From Talaromyces rugulosus (taxonomy: Eukaryota; Ascomycota; Eurotiomycetes; Eurotiales; Trichocomaceae), in the NCBI RefSeq assembly GCF_013368755.1, contig NC_049563.1, positions 5,332,001-5,396,000 of the forward strand: DNA of 64,000 bases, read 5' to 3'. Shown piece after piece: positions 1-12,019 of this stretch. Positions within the stretch are counted from its first letter, which is position 1; every line of letters begins with the position of its first letter. A program made the position numbers and the translations under genes. The notes under the pieces were generated by a model. The model saw only the letters and a program-made list of their open reading frames with translations. It was not told where the DNA came from and did no database searches.

Positions 1-2089
1 CGAAGGGGTGCATGAGAAGAAAACGACCTCAAGGAAGCTGTCCGATTGAGCAATAATGATCGATCGTCGTTTTCTAGTTTCTTCAAAGGAATGGATAGGA
101 AGGAAAACCGTCGCGCCTCTAGTGATAATGTCGGCAGTTCGTCCGACGGCATAACTGATGCTTTCAAGATTTCCGTTTTCCAAGTTCGTTCTTCGGCAGC
201 TGAAGAGGCGCTAAGAATGAGTTCGTGTCGAATTTTATTATGCTGAAAACCGACTTTCCAAGAGAATGGGGTATCGAGACAAGCAACGCCTATTGGTGTC
301 AGTAGTCTTTACTGCGGAAAGAGAATACGCAGAATTCCTACCTTGTCCGTTCATTAGAGTGTCAACCGTCATGTCTGAAAGATAGATCGATGCAATGAGA
401 GTGAGCTTGCGGGTGTCGTTTCGAGGCTTTGCAAGCACAATGTAGCTCGAAAACAATATACAAGCCAGGTACTGCCCATCCACGCAATTCGGCGAGCTGT
501 ATGCAACATGAAGAACTCCACAAAGAATCAATGGTCCCAGATCTTGATAAACATTCTCAACAGTGCCCTAAAATAATCAGCACCCACTTCGCCTCTATTT
601 ATGGACAAACTTACTGAGATGTCATATTCAAGGCGCTCGTGCAGCGAAATAGTCCTCGCAATGCGCATCCGCAGGTCAGGGTTTCCGACGACTGTGTTGA
701 TTTTATCCACTGCCTCCACGTTTTTCTCCAAAACCACTTTAATCTTTGAATGCGCCAGCGGATATTCACCCTCTGGAATGGTTTTGAGAAGTTCACCCAG
801 GAGTAACCGATACTTGCAAACACGTTGAACAGGCTAAAGGTAAATTAGAAAGAGGAACTTCAAGGGAGAGAGAAAATCGTCCCACCTTTGCCATGAGATC
901 ATCAACAGTCAAAGACTTCTTGCCATTTTCTTTGCGTCTCTGGGTTGAATCGACTGATTTGGAGAGGGCTTCAATGCCTTCTGCCCAGAATCCGTCTGCA
1001 GGTCGAGACTGCCGTAGGATTGTCAAGTCTTCGGCGAGAACATCAAATGTCCTGATGAAGCTTTCATACAGGCCAAACCCTGCTGTCTTGGTCATAAAAT
1101 TAGCAGTGTTTGGACAGGCAAGCCGCCATCCTCACCAGTCTATCAATCTCCATGGCCACCAACAAAGCTTCAGATGGATCTGCCCAGTCCTTCGTTTGTT
1201 TTCCATTCACAAGCCGTCTCAGATTTCGCCTCAACAGGGGCCGACTCTGGATCTTTTGAATAATGCGGGGCTTTCCATGGGCAACACTAAGAGTGTTGGG
1301 TTCTGCTGACTGGGGACTAATGCTCTCTAGTCGTTTCTTGAAAGAGTCGTGCATATCATACAGACGCTGCAAGTCGTGAAGTATGGCTGGTCGCATGGTG
1401 AGATATGCCGATAGGATCTATTTTGGATAAATAAATTAGCATTCCCCGAGAGATATTGTGTCTGGATAACCAACTTGAACGAGCGTCTGTAGCCCGTGGA
1501 CGTAATTCGCCTCAGAGCTATAAATCTCCCGCAGGATATGCCTCCTCTTGGCAGCTCTTACCCTGCTACCATGGCTCATCATTTCGTATAAAGTGGACCG
1601 AGTACTTTCAACAGATCGCCGCGACGGGACGATACTATTGCTGGTTAAGGTATTTGTCCGTGACTTCAGTTCGCTCGAGGTCGAGATGCTGATGCTTGCC
1701 GTTTTCACTCTTCCCAAGATTGATGACGAGCACCCAGACACTTGATCGCATGACTCCATGCCCGGGCAAGATGGCGCGAGTGGATATTTCCCCTCCCCTA
1801 CTATTGCAGCAGGCGGCCCATCGAACCATCCATCGACGTGAGCTGAAGGTTTGGGGCCTCGGCGACTTCGTGATCGGAGACTCTCAACCCATCTGGTCCA
1901 CGGGTACAGAACGGACGTATCGGTCTCGGATGAGAGCGTGAGCAAGGATGGACATACCAGCGGCGGTGTTTGATCAGGGGAAGCCCCGACATGTTGCAGA
2001 AGTTCGCATGGCTCTTCGCCCATGGCAGATTCGGATTTCTGGTCTGCATCAGAGCTCGTCGCTAAAGGATCCCCATGAGACACAGACAT
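1..2089 (-). CDS. Rho guanine-nucleotide exchange factor (DH-PH), 3' end outside window
   Basis: Activates Rho-type GTPases by GDP release (family knowledge). Six exons assembled: 1475-2089, 1136-1417, 886-1086, 615-833, 342-567 and 1-289, the last running off the window. Exon 1 carries a Ser-rich, probably disordered N-terminus of about 170 residues, then the start of a Dbl-homology domain (RRHILREIYSSEANYVHGLQ). The DH core continues across exons 2-4, with the hallmark PVQRVCKYRLLLGELLKTIP at the start of exon 4. Exons 5-6 give a beta-rich PH-like stretch (LGPLILCGVLHVAYSS, then PFSWKVGFQHNKIRHELIL and EERTWKTEILKA). All five introns are 47-57 bp with in-frame joins. The ATG at 2087-2089 is the first in frame. 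Which Rho protein it serves cannot be read from sequence. The C-terminus is missing because the window ends. Confidence 0.88.
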
Positions 2090-3033
2090 GCTGGTCAGTT
2101 GCAGGACAACTGCTATGGATACTTGGTGTGGTGTAACTGATTATGTTCATTGATAGCACATCTTGGCCGATAATGTCAAGAAAGGCGTTGGCGGCAAGCT
2201 GCCATAAAAGGAAGGCGCGCAGGGTGCTCGACCCGTGACTTGGCGACCCAGACTCCTGCCAGTCTCAGAATACTTCACTTTTGACAATCAGTTAGTTGTC
2301 CTCAAAGAGCCCTGTCGCTTATTCCCAGATGTCGCGCATGAGCTGTGGCTTTTAATGTGGGTGAGGTGAGTTTATATATCATATACCCCTGACTATACTC
2401 ATGCGGCTACCACAATTTGATATCACACGCGCAGGACCTTGGGATCGACAAAATCTCATCTTCATAAAACGACACTTAACAGATCTTCAATGATCTACTG
2501 ATCCATCACACCTGACATCGCTAGAGCCTTGGGGGTTAACATCCCTTCAGGCATCATCAAGTCTCTAGTATAGCAGCCGGATCGATAGCTGTTAAATCAG
2601 GTATCTCACAGTGTGGAATACGATCCAGATACGTATCAACTCATTTTATTTCTTCAAAAGTTCGAAAAGTCATACATTTTGTACCTGTACCTGACTCATA
2701 ACAACACATGGATGTTGAGAGGATATGTTGCGCACCGCAAGTGTTTTTCGAGATCCTGTATTTCTAACAAATATGGCGCCTTGCAGTAGGCTGTTGACTC
2801 TACCTGATATACAAACTATCCGCGACACGCTACAAACAAAACAGTGAACCAGAGCAACGTTGTCCACCAGCCATCACAACATCGACAAAGACAAAAGCGG
2901 CAAATTGTGGGGAGCTTAGATAAGTGCTATCGGCGCTGCGGGTTGATCTGCGCCATCCGTCCGTCTCGACTCAACTGCACCGCATCGCTTGTTGTCGATA
3001 ATGAGCTCTTGATGAATTATTGATTTATATGAT
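2090..3033. other. Intergenic, divergent promoter region
   Basis: Head-to-head spacer between the RhoGEF gene (minus) and nas2 (plus). No ORF with coding character and no repeat was seen. Mildly AT-rich tracts lie at about 2370-2400 and 2640-2660. Confidence 0.6.
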
Positions 3034-3920
3034 ATGGGAATTCCTATGGATAAGAATATCCACGCGCCTACTGTCCCCTCCGGTCCGACAACGACCGCGG
3101 GGACAGGGTTCAAAGATCTGACTAAACACTCGATGGTTGAGCTCATGAACGAGAAAGAACGCATCGAAACCGAGCTATCAGCCTATAGTGGTGTCCTTGC
3201 ATCTGTAAGTACTTTCGAATAGAGAGTTACTTTATGACTGCTGATGACTGCTGCTTAGCAAGGAGTTACCATGGACACAACCTTGACGACCTTTGACGGT
3301 TATCCCCGCGACGACGTCGATGTGGCACAAAGTATGCTTTCATACACTGCACGCTTAGCCATATGTCTAACTCATATGATTTTATAGTCCGTACCACTCG
3401 CGCTCGTATTATACACCTCCGAAACGACCACAAGGAAGTCATGAAACATTTGGAGAAAGGCCTACACGCACACTTTGAAATTCTACAGCAGAGCCAAAAC
3501 GCAACGGCAGACAACACCGCGTCCCTGCGGACCATTCCTGTCTTGAACACCGCGTCATCAGTGGGCACTGTCGAAACTCCCTTTGCGAAAGTCAATAGTG
3601 TTGCGAGCGGCAGTCCCGCAGATCAAGCTGGTCTCCAACCCGGCGACACGATTCGCAGCTTCGGAAATGTCAATTGGGTAAATAACGAGCGCCTGGCAAA
3701 GGTTGGAGAGGTTGTACAACAGAACGAAGGGGTAAGGCTATATCTCTTCCGTGATCACGAACGAGTGAACGGCTGACAAACTTGCTAGCGACCGGTCGTG
3801 GTCAAAGTGGTACGGCAGAACGAGTCCGGACAAGGCAGCAGCGAGTTGCATCTAAGCCTAACTCCTCGACGTAACTGGGGCGGTCGTGGTCTTCTAGGTT
3901 GCCACCTGGTACCATTGTGA
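3034..3920 (+). CDS. nas2: 26S proteasome regulatory-particle assembly chaperone Nas2 (p27/PSMD9)
   Basis: Chaperone that holds Rpt5 during base assembly of the 26S proteasome (family knowledge). Four exons: 3034-3204, 3259-3331, 3388-3731 and 3789-3920, giving 239 residues, the normal family length. The N-terminal helical region reads LMNEKERIETELSAYSGVL, then GVTMDTTLTTFDGYPRDDVD and IRTTRARIIHLRNDHKEVM, a strongly conserved PSMD9 signature. A PDZ domain follows (about residues 130-215) with VNSVASGSPADQAGLQPGD and ending in VVVKVVRQNE. The C-terminus RNWGGRGLLGCHLVPL is the diagnostic Nas2 tail. Introns are 54-57 bp and preserve frame. It lies upstream of the Ran gene in the same direction, with separate promoters. 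Confidence 0.95.
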
Positions 3921-4648
3921 CGGAGCGATGAGGGCCACGAATGACACGAGAGTTTATTATTGAGCATTTGGCGTTTAGGGTGGAAAATTTCGGCATATTT
4001 GCATACACAAGTCATTCCACGCAAGCGCAAAATTCAAAACCGCCGCGTTAGGCTGTGATGTCTGGGCCAAAAACAATGGATTTGTAATTAAGATGGCCTA
4101 TTATCTACAGGACAAGGCTGCCATGTCAGCCTTGTAGACAGACAGCCCAAACAACTACCACTATCAAATAGCGTCATTTCGCAGCGGTGTTCTCCGAGAG
4201 CGGCAGCCTACCGGTAGCTTGATAGTCAGGTACTCCGGATTCTTTTGTTAAATAATATTAAATAGCGACGAAAATCCCGGTTTTATTTATTTACTTTTTT
4301 GGCCCCGCCTAGTAGTAACTACTCTAAGTTCTCTCTAGCTCCGCTGACTCGCATCGCACTGACCCGGAGGGGCTGCTCAGAGTGAGGGGCAAAATCTGCT
4401 TGCTCACGTGACCGCTCCCGTCGTTTGTTGTCACCGCCCGGCGTCGAAAATTCCATCGCCAAAACGGTCTTCTCTTTTTGTCACCCTTGCGTCCACAACG
4501 ATCTGTGACACGCTTGCCTCTGTTCTGTTGCGATCAAAAACCAAAATTCCCCAACTCATCGCTGGACTCTTGACTGCGAATAGGGTTCCCCTGTTTCTTT
4601 CGGTTGATTTGCTTTTGATCATTTTCTGCATCACGTCATTCCAACAAC
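3921..4648. other. Intergenic: nas2 3' flank and gsp1 promoter
   Basis: Contains a perfect 9-bp inverted repeat (4112-4120/4127-4135) in the nas2 3' flank. A CACGTG E-box core (4405-4410) lies about 240 bp upstream of the gsp1 ATG, and a pyrimidine-rich leader runs from 4480 to 4640, as is common in highly expressed fungal genes. No ORF looks coding. Confidence 0.6.
4112..4135. repeat. Hairpin-forming inverted repeat
   Basis: ACAAGGCTG (4112-4120), a 6-nt spacer CCATGT, then the exact reverse complement CAGCCTTGT (4127-4135). It lies about 190 bp past the nas2 stop, so it may fall in its 3' UTR or 3' flank. Function unknown. Confidence 0.6.
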
Positions 4649-5717
4649 ATGGCTGAACAACAAATCCCCACCTTCAAGCTCGTCTTGGTCGGTGACGGTG
4701 GTACTGGAAAGGCAAGTTGATATCGAACTCTTCTCTCGGAAGCCCTGTTTCGCCTCACAATCTCTCCTGCCGCGAGAATCGCAAGCGCATCCGGCGTAAC
4801 CCCGCTCTTTGGGGAAAAAATTCCTACCCTTCCTCCCCGTACGGGCACAACGCCGATATCGACATAATAATCATCATCGCGCGCTGAGAGAATCATCAAC
4901 TAACACCTATCGCTGAGTTATAGACCACTTTCGTCAAGCGCCACTTGACTGGTGAATTCGAGAAGAAGTACATCGCCACTTTGGGCGTGGAAGTTCACCC
5001 TCTGGGTTTCACCACAGTACGTTAAAACGTCCTCTCCCGCCAGTTCGAATCGAAAAAGGAATTTCTTTTTCTCACTGACATGTCGATAGAACCTGGGTGC
5101 TATTCAGTTTGATGTCTGGGACACTGCTGGTCAGGAGAAGTTCGGCGGTCTCCGTGATGGATATTACATCAACGGACAATGTGGTATCATCATGTTCGAC
5201 GTCACATCGCGTATTACGTACAAGAACGTTCCCAACTGGCACCGTATGTTATCTCTACGGCTCATTTTTTGTATGGGGGTTGTCAACTAATCGGTTGTTT
5301 TAGGCGACTTGGTTCGTGTGTGCGAGAACATCCCCATTGTTCTCACCGGTAACAAGGTCGATGTGAAGGAGCGCAAAGTCAAGGCCAAGACCATCACTTT
5401 CCACCGCAAGAAGAACCTGCAGTACTACGATATCTCCGCCAAGTCCAACTACAACTTTGAGAAGCCATTCTTGTGGCTTGCTCGCAAGCTGGTCGGCAAC
5501 CAGACCCTGGTACGTTTTTTTCTTTCCTGTACTTCACCCGGTGAAATTTGTTCATCCCATCTAACATGCGATTTTTTTTTAGGAGTTCGTTGCTGCTCCG
5601 GCTCTCGCTCCCCCCGAGGTCCAAGTCGACCCCGAGGTTATGGCCAAGTACCAGCAGGAATTGACCGACGCTGCTGCCCAGCCTTTGCCTGATGAGGAGG
5701 ACGCAGATTTGCTGTAA
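4649..5717 (+). CDS. gsp1: GTP-binding nuclear protein Ran
   Basis: Small GTPase that drives nucleocytoplasmic transport and spindle assembly. Five exons: 4649-4711, 4924-5016, 5090-5243, 5304-5509 and 5583-5717, giving 216 residues, exactly the Ran length. P-loop GDGGTGKT at residues 15-22, switch [12 protein letters not shown] from residue 63, then NKVD and SAK guanine-specificity motifs, ending in the acidic DEEDADLL tail typical of Ran. There is no C-terminal prenylation cysteine, as expected. The first intron (4712-4923, 212 bp) is much longer than its neighbours and begins GCAAGT rather than GT. This is the consensus GC-AG class, and it is the only splice that rebuilds the P-loop lysine-threonine pair. 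The A/T-rich 3' flank meets the 3' end of uls1. Confidence 0.98.
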
Positions 5718-6583
5718 ATAACACATCAGCATATCTTCACACGTTACCTTAATCACCACAACCTCTTTTAAGAAAAAAAAAAACAAGGAAAAAAAGAAAT
5801 TATAATTCAAACTGGACGAATTCATATGATCGATGATGGGACGGGACCGGGGAATTCAAACTTGGGGGGTACAGCAAGCCATATCTTAACTATAACTCTC
5901 CTATTAGACAAGGAAATTCATCACACTATTTGATTAAGAAGAAGAAGAAGGAGCATGTTGAAAACCAAAAAAAGGGGGAGCAATGGCGAGTCACTGAGGG
6001 CTGTTGGTTTTTTTAAAAAAAAAAAAATCATAGCTTTAAAGTGACTTGCATGATGAACCGATGGGATTCAATGTTTTCTTGACTTGTTTCCTTGTCTATT
6101 TCCTCTGTTTTTGTTGTCTTTTATTTATTTTCTGTTGTTTTTTTTCTTCTTCTTAGATTACATGATTTTCATTTGTCTTTTTTTTTATTACCAAAAAATC
6201 AATCTCTTTTCAACGTTGAATGAATCAATCCTACATGTGCAATTATCTAGTCAAAGTACGAGCCGAGGATGTTAGGTGGAAATAAACTCGTCGAGTTTTA
6301 TTACTTTTTAGTTGATAAAATTAAACGAAAAACAAAAACACGATTAAAAAAAAAGTACATAAAATGAATGTAAAGAAAACCATAGATGGGTGTGGCAGCT
6401 GTCCTGACAGCGCTGGGGGTATCAGTTCGCCTTGATTGAGTATTCCGGGTCACACCATCAAACTCCATCCATCCGAGACCAATTGAAAAAGACAAAAAAG
6501 AGAGACAAAACCGAAAAGAAAGTGAAAAGAAAAACAAAAAAGAACCGAGGGAAATATTTGGGGAAAAAAGATTGTCGAGATGT
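5718..6583. other. Convergent 3' flanks of gsp1 and uls1
   Basis: Tail-to-tail spacer full of homopolymers: an A-run near 5773-5783, a GAA/AAG microsatellite at 5937-5951, and a T-run abutting an A-run at about 6008-6027 that could fold as a hairpin. Several T-rich stretches lie at 6100-6200. No coding signal. These tracts probably include the 3' UTRs and polyadenylation signals of both genes. Confidence 0.6.
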
Positions 6584-9500
6584 CTATCTGACATTCTAAA
6601 AAATCAATCTGGTTAGTCGTGTCCGATATAATAAATGTCAAAAGAAGTACTTACGAAAAGAAATTTGAGCTCGGTGATTCCAAGACGAGAAATTTGTTTG
6701 GCTGCATTCTCGTCCAAGGCACCCTCGATAATCTCGCGCTTCTTCTGCTGAAGCTCCAAAATGCGGTCCTCAACAGTGTTCTGGATCAAGATACGGTGGA
6801 TTTGCACAGTACGCATCTGGCCCAGACGGTGAGCACGGTCGATGGCTTGTTCTTCAATGTATGGGTTCCAAAATGGGTCGAAAATTATGACTTGGGAAGC
6901 GGCCACGAGGTTGAGACCAGAGTTACCGGCCTTCAACGACACCAACATAATGTCGCACTCTGGGTTGTCGGTGAAATCCAGCACGGCTTCGTTGCGGTCT
7001 GCTGGGTTCATGCTGCCATCGTACCGGCGGTATTTCCAACCATTGCGATGGATGGGAACTTCCAAGAGATCCAAAAGAGATGTGAACTGGCTGAATATGA
7101 TGGTTTTCTCGCCCTGGCCGGCGCTTCGCGTCTTTTCCAGAATTTCTAGCGCTTTCTCAATCTTTGCACTGGGCTGCCAGTCCCTTTCCAGCCGTTTTAG
7201 GTATTTGCGCTTTGCAGCGATGTTCCTCTGCCCCTCCTTCCGGAGAACAGCCAGGGTTTTCTTGGGCTTCTTCGATGATTTGTTCCTGCTCTTGTTCAGT
7301 TTCCGCTTTTTACTGCGCTTCTTGGACGATCCCCCGTGCTCCGATTCGTTGTAATCATCGGGTACAATAAAGTCTTCCAAATCGTCGTCGTCGTCATCAC
7401 TATCGTCCGAATCGAAGTCCGAGTCGGAATCTTCATTGTCATCGTCGTTTCCAGTTGTTTCTGGAATGCCTGCATCTTCTGATCCTTCCTGCGGAAAATG
7501 GACCTTCTTGAACGTGACGTTATCGGTCACTTTCTTTGGGTCAATTTTGGCCCGGCAATTTGGACACTTTGCATCGACTTGACCATCATTACCCTGTTGG
7601 ATGGCAAGAGCTGGGTCGGAGATCCTAGCAAAGCATTCGGCACAAGTCGCATGACCACAAGGATAGAAGATCACAGGATTTTCCACGGCATCTATGCAGA
7701 CAGGGCACTCCAGTGGCTCGTTTTCTTTCAACCGGCGGATAACGTCTGGCCCGAATTGCTTTGCATTCTCAACCAGGTCGACGCTTTCAGTGAAGGCACT
7801 AATGTCTACACTAAGATCGTTGATCAAATGAGGATGGCAACAGGCTTGCCGCAGACGGAGCAGCAACACGAGAATGTTTGAATAGTTTCGGCCGACAGAA
7901 TTGTTGTTTAGATACCTATTGAATTGGATCTGTGTTTTCGTTTCCAGTCCCCTATAGAGCTCCTCCTCATCGTTGCTAAAAATAGCGTGGACCTTTTCGC
8001 TGACGCGAGGAGGGAGACTGAGAATAGGCTTGCCGTCTATCTTGGAGTATTTCGTTCGGCGCAAAAGTACCGCTTTTAGGACAACCTGCAGCTGTTGAAG
8101 AGCTTTCTTTTGTGCAGTGGGATTTGTTGATTTCAGAGGTTTCGTGAAATCCTGCGAGTTGAAATGTTGAGTTAGTATATATCACTTCATAATACAATAA
8201 TCGTGACACACTTACCCTTGAGAACAGTTCCAGGCTATTGTATGGGCGAATTCGCAAGAACTTGAGTAGCGAATGCAGCTCGCCCACGTTATTCATCATC
8301 GGAGTACCACTCATACACCATCGATAGGTAGAATTGAGTGAACAACAGGCAAGAGCTCCTTTCGTGGTGCGGTTCTTTATGCACTGGGCTTCGTCGATGA
8401 TAACGCGGTACCAGGTGCTCTCTGGACCGAGAAGGGGCAACGATGAAGCTTCTGCGATGATATTGGCACTATTCTGCCCAGCAAATCGCCGCCTGTTTTC
8501 CCATTCATCTTTCCGCTTGAGTTCAGACGCAAGAGTGCCGAACGTCGTTAGCACCACATCGTATGTCCGCAGTCTGTCGAAGGTGGTCCTGCGTTTGTCT
8601 CCATGCAAAATATACGTCTTTAGTTTGGATTCGGGTCGAAGCATTCGGTCAATTTCGCGACTCCACTGCTGCATCAAGGCGACGGGCGCGATAATCAATG
8701 TTGTCTTTCTAGTCGAGTCGGGAGGTGGCCGCGTCACCATGAGAGCGATGGCTTGCATGGTTTTGCCCAGACCCATGTCATCAGCGAGGATTCCACCCTT
8801 GTTGGTGCCTTCTTCCATGGATTTCATCCACGCCAGTCCAAGCTTTTGATGGTCGAGAAGAGGGAACTGTAAGGCTTCTGGAGTTCCTTCCCACTTGTCC
8901 TTTGACAGTTCGGAATCTGGTCGTAGATTTTCCAGCATCTCTTTCAGTTCAAGTTGAGCTTGTCTGGAATCAGTGCCATCGGCATCACTAGGGGGGTTAG
9001 CTAGCACACAAGGGCAACGGGGGTGGAATACATACCCAGTGTTTGCGAATAAAGGACTGTTGAAAAAGGGAAGGCCCATACGCCTCGCTTGATCGACCGT
9101 GTTGTGGAGAACATTGTTCATGATCTCTCTGGTTGCTTGGTAACTCGGAGGAACAGGAGGCGGGATTTTACTAGAGGGCCACTGGGTAGCATGAGGAAGG
9201 GCATAATGCTGACGTCGATGAAAGTCTTCAGGGGACACCTCAGCAACGTCACTGTCACTGCTGTCGCTCATGATCACGTCAGGATTATTGCGTGTCGGTG
9301 TTCGTGGCATCAGGGTTATGCTGTCGGGGTAGAATGGGGTGGCTGTATGGGAGTGTTGCTGGTGGTGGAACGGCAGGGGGCCCATATTGGAACCAGTAGC
9401 TGAAGGGACATAAGAACCATAAGGAGGCGGGCGGCCTTGGGGTTCATACGGATAGCCCATGCCAGCATTCACTGGATTTGTTGACCAGTTGGGGCGAGCA

Positions 9501-10147
9501 GGGGCTGGCGAAGATCCGTTTGACAGACCGGACAAGGGGTCCTCCCACTGTGATTGAAGGCGCCTTGCAAACTCTTCGTCCCGTCGTTCCTGCTCCAGAC
9601 GCTCTTCCAGCCATTTTTCTGCCTCGTACTGTCCCTCTGTAAATGCGTCATCTAGACCAAGAAGCCTGCGGAGCTGTGCGTCATCACCGTCTTCATCGAC
9701 AGGATCAATAGGGTCAGAGCCGACGGGGGAGTCAGCGCGAATAGCCATTTGGTTCGACAAAGGTGGCGTGTTTAAGGAACTGCCAGGGGTACTCGGGCGT
9801 TCTCGTCGAGGCGTGGAAAGCGGCGACTCTCGGTAGGCGAGGGTGGGCCGATTGAGAGATGGGTGATCGGATGCAAAATCGTCCACGAGCGATGTAGTCT
9901 CTTGGGTATTGGGACCGTCGAGCTGGGGAGGAGGACGTGAAGTAGTCTCAGGACGAGGAGATAATGGTGGGGGAAGGCCGCGACGTTGGGCCAGCTGGCG
10001 CTGGAGCTGTTTAATAGTTGTCTGGAGGTCCATTGCATCTTCGGTGGCGCCGGGGCGGGTCTCTAAAAGGCTTTGCAGAAGGGCTTTGTGAAGCTCGAGG
10101 TCTTCGGTGAGATCCTCGATGGAAGCGGTGCCGGGCGAGGCGGCCAT
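6584..10147 (-). CDS. uls1: SNF2-family DNA translocase with RING finger, Uls1/Ris1 type
   Basis: Swi2/Snf2 ATPase with an embedded RING finger, of the group that acts as a SUMO-targeted ubiquitin ligase in genome stability (family knowledge). Four exons: 9036-10147, 8216-8987, 6655-8151 and a 12-nt terminal exon 6584-6595, giving 1130 residues. The N-terminal 370 residues are Pro/Ser-rich. The SNF2 N-domain has Walker A DDMGLGKT (Lys about 446) and a DEAQ box (Asp about 569). A C3HC4 RING spans about 777-828, starting CPVC and containing CGHATCAEC. An acidic Asp/Ser run and a Lys-rich patch precede the helicase C domain (GLNLVAASQVIIFDPFWNP, then QAIDRAHRLGQ). DVIMSDSSDSDVAEV in the N-terminus resembles a SUMO-interacting motif. 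The last splice ends the protein in ELKFLFNVR. Confidence 0.93.
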
Positions 10148-11491
10148 GGCGAGTGATCAGGCTGGGGCTGGCGGCAGCGCGAGAATGCGGTCGGTGATAG
10201 GGGGAAGGAAGAACAAGGCGGGCGGCAAGTCTGGCAGGGTGCAGGGTGCAGATATGCGGCCTGCTGGGACTGCAGCATCTGCTGTTGGCGCAGGCTGAGC
10301 GTGCAAATGGGGAGCGGCGGTGATTGATGATGTGGTTCTTTTTCTGTACTTTTGCAGCACTTCGCGCTGGACTTCTTATCGAGCAGGCGCGAGCGGTGGG
10401 GCTGGTGGAGGCCTGCCAGCGCTGCTGATTGGCGGGCCCAATGAGCCTCCTGCGGCCCCTGATCACGCCTGCGTATTTTTCAATACGAACTATATAATAT
10501 TGATTGTACTTGTGTATTTATTTTGCTTATGGAGGTTTAAGAGAAGAAGAAAGGGAGAGAGCAATGTGTGTTGATTGCCCCATCACCGGAGATGCGGGCG
10601 AGGATCAAAAAGAGATGAAAAGGTAAAAGAGAAGAGATTTTCATTCTTGTGAAATGTGAGCACAGAGAGACTACGGATATAATACGATAGTACGAATATA
10701 CCATGCAATTACAAGATACACCCTGCATACGGGTAAGTTCTAAGCGCCCAGCGTATTGGCAAATCGGAGGTAACGATTCTGTAACATGCAAGTAAAAAAC
10801 AGTATTGTCTTGTTTCCGCATAGTCACCACCGTATCGACTCACCAACATTCCCAGCGTGTCTTTGTTGGAGCGCTGTCAAAGAAGTTGAAAGATGTGTCC
10901 ATTTTATGAATGCGACTATTGCTCGTACTTCTACTACTACTACGACTATAAATACGATCCACGTAGCAATGTGTGGGGAATGCGGGGCGCTTCGATAAGA
11001 TCCGATTCCAGAAAGGCTTCATTCTGCACCCTGTCTTATTATCACGTACTATATTATTGTTAGTCTTGGCCATGCTATGCTTGCCCTCGACCGGTAGTGC
11101 AATATTATTATTATCATTGAACGGCATTGTCCTTTCCGCCTTGGTGAGACAGGCCTCAGGCTCAGCCTCGCCAGAGTACACCACGCTAACCGCGTCCGGG
11201 CTAGCCCTGCATGTTTGCGGTGCTAAATTAAAAGGGGTGTCATTATTCTCATTCCTGCGTTTCGCAGCCAACATCGGCCACTTGCGGGTCGCTGCCTTCG
11301 TACTTCTTCGATTGTTCCTGCCATGGCTTTGGCGCTCTCTACCTTCCTTAAGTATCACTAGTCCTGCTGTCGCTCTGCAGCCAACCGAAGCTGTCGTGCT
11401 TCCTTTGTGTCGCTCCCTATTGCAACGCGTCTCCACGTCGGCGCCTCTCGTCACTCCCTTGCTCACCGACCTGCCTGCTCGCCGTCTCACG
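10148..11491. other. Divergent promoter between uls1 and a membrane-protein gene
   Basis: GC-rich near uls1, with two facing CCAAT boxes (ATTGG and CCAAT arms, 10428-10442). Further on there is an ACT microsatellite near 10925-10940. A pyrimidine-rich stretch (11250-11480) leads into the membrane-protein gene and keeps one frame open by chance. No other gene seen. Confidence 0.55.
10428..10442. promoter_or_regulatory. Facing CCAAT boxes
   Basis: ATTGG, a 5-nt GC spacer, then CCAAT, lying about 280 bp upstream of the uls1 ATG. CCAAT is the site of the fungal HAP/CBC complex (established knowledge); function here is inferred. Confidence 0.4.
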
Positions 11492-12019
11492 ATGGAGTCC
11501 ATCTTTCATTTCTACCGTCGAGACTGCGAGGAAGAGGGCAATTGTGAGAAACCAACGTCCCATCTTCTGACAGATGCTGTGCCTGCTGCGGTAACGGGAG
11601 TGTGAGCCTTTTTTGCTGCAAGTTCGCGGGGCGAGATCTAGGCTAATATACTCATGGACAGTGTCCTGGTCGTCGCTGGCATCGTTATCTTTATCATCGC
11701 CAGGCGCAAGCGGAAGCTCTCTGCCGCCGACGACGCCAAGGAACGAGAGTCTCTAGAAATCGATCTTTACGAGCCCTCGCATACCCAATATCAAGGACCC
11801 GCATATGGCGATCCCTTTAGCAACTCACATTCGTTATCGCGCGACCCCGACTATAACGAGTTTTCCTTGGCCCCTCCAACCCCAAGGCGAGACCAGTCGC
11901 CAGCCAAGTCGTTTCAAACAGAGTCCATCGATGAACCGCATTCATCAACCTCACCACCCCCTGCGTATTCCAATCATGGGTCCAGCGCAAGAGAAGTGCA
12001 CCCGGATAGTAAGGTCTGA
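11492..12019 (+). CDS. Small single-pass membrane protein of unknown function
   Basis: Two exons, 11492-11601 and 11662-12019 (60-bp intron with a CTAAT branch), giving 155 residues. The short N-terminal segment MESIFHFYRRDCEEEGNCEK is followed by one clear transmembrane helix (residues about 33-51, VVLVVAGIVIFIIARRKRK) with positive charges just after it. This predicts N-out/C-in topology. The remaining 100 residues are a Ser/Pro-rich, probably disordered cytosolic tail with DLYEPSHTQYQGPAYGDPF and PPPAYS. This architecture recalls fungal cell-surface sensors or anchors, but no specific family is recognised. The upstream open frame back to 10973 lies in a pyrimidine-rich leader and is not included. 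Confidence 0.7.

Noticed and set aside
6842..7354. Plus-strand open frames opposite uls1
   Set aside because: Antisense shadows of the helicase/RING exon, Arg/Ser-rich with no recognisable domain.
8988..9035. Reading straight through this 48-bp stretch in uls1
   Set aside because: It is open in frame, but has GTATGT, a CTAAC branch and a CTAG end and codes for an odd Cys/Pro-rich insert; treated as an intron.
10973..11491. Open frame extending the membrane-protein gene upstream by 173 codons
   Set aside because: Pyrimidine-rich low-complexity leader with no domain; the family-like start MESIFHFYRRD and single membrane helix fit the short form.
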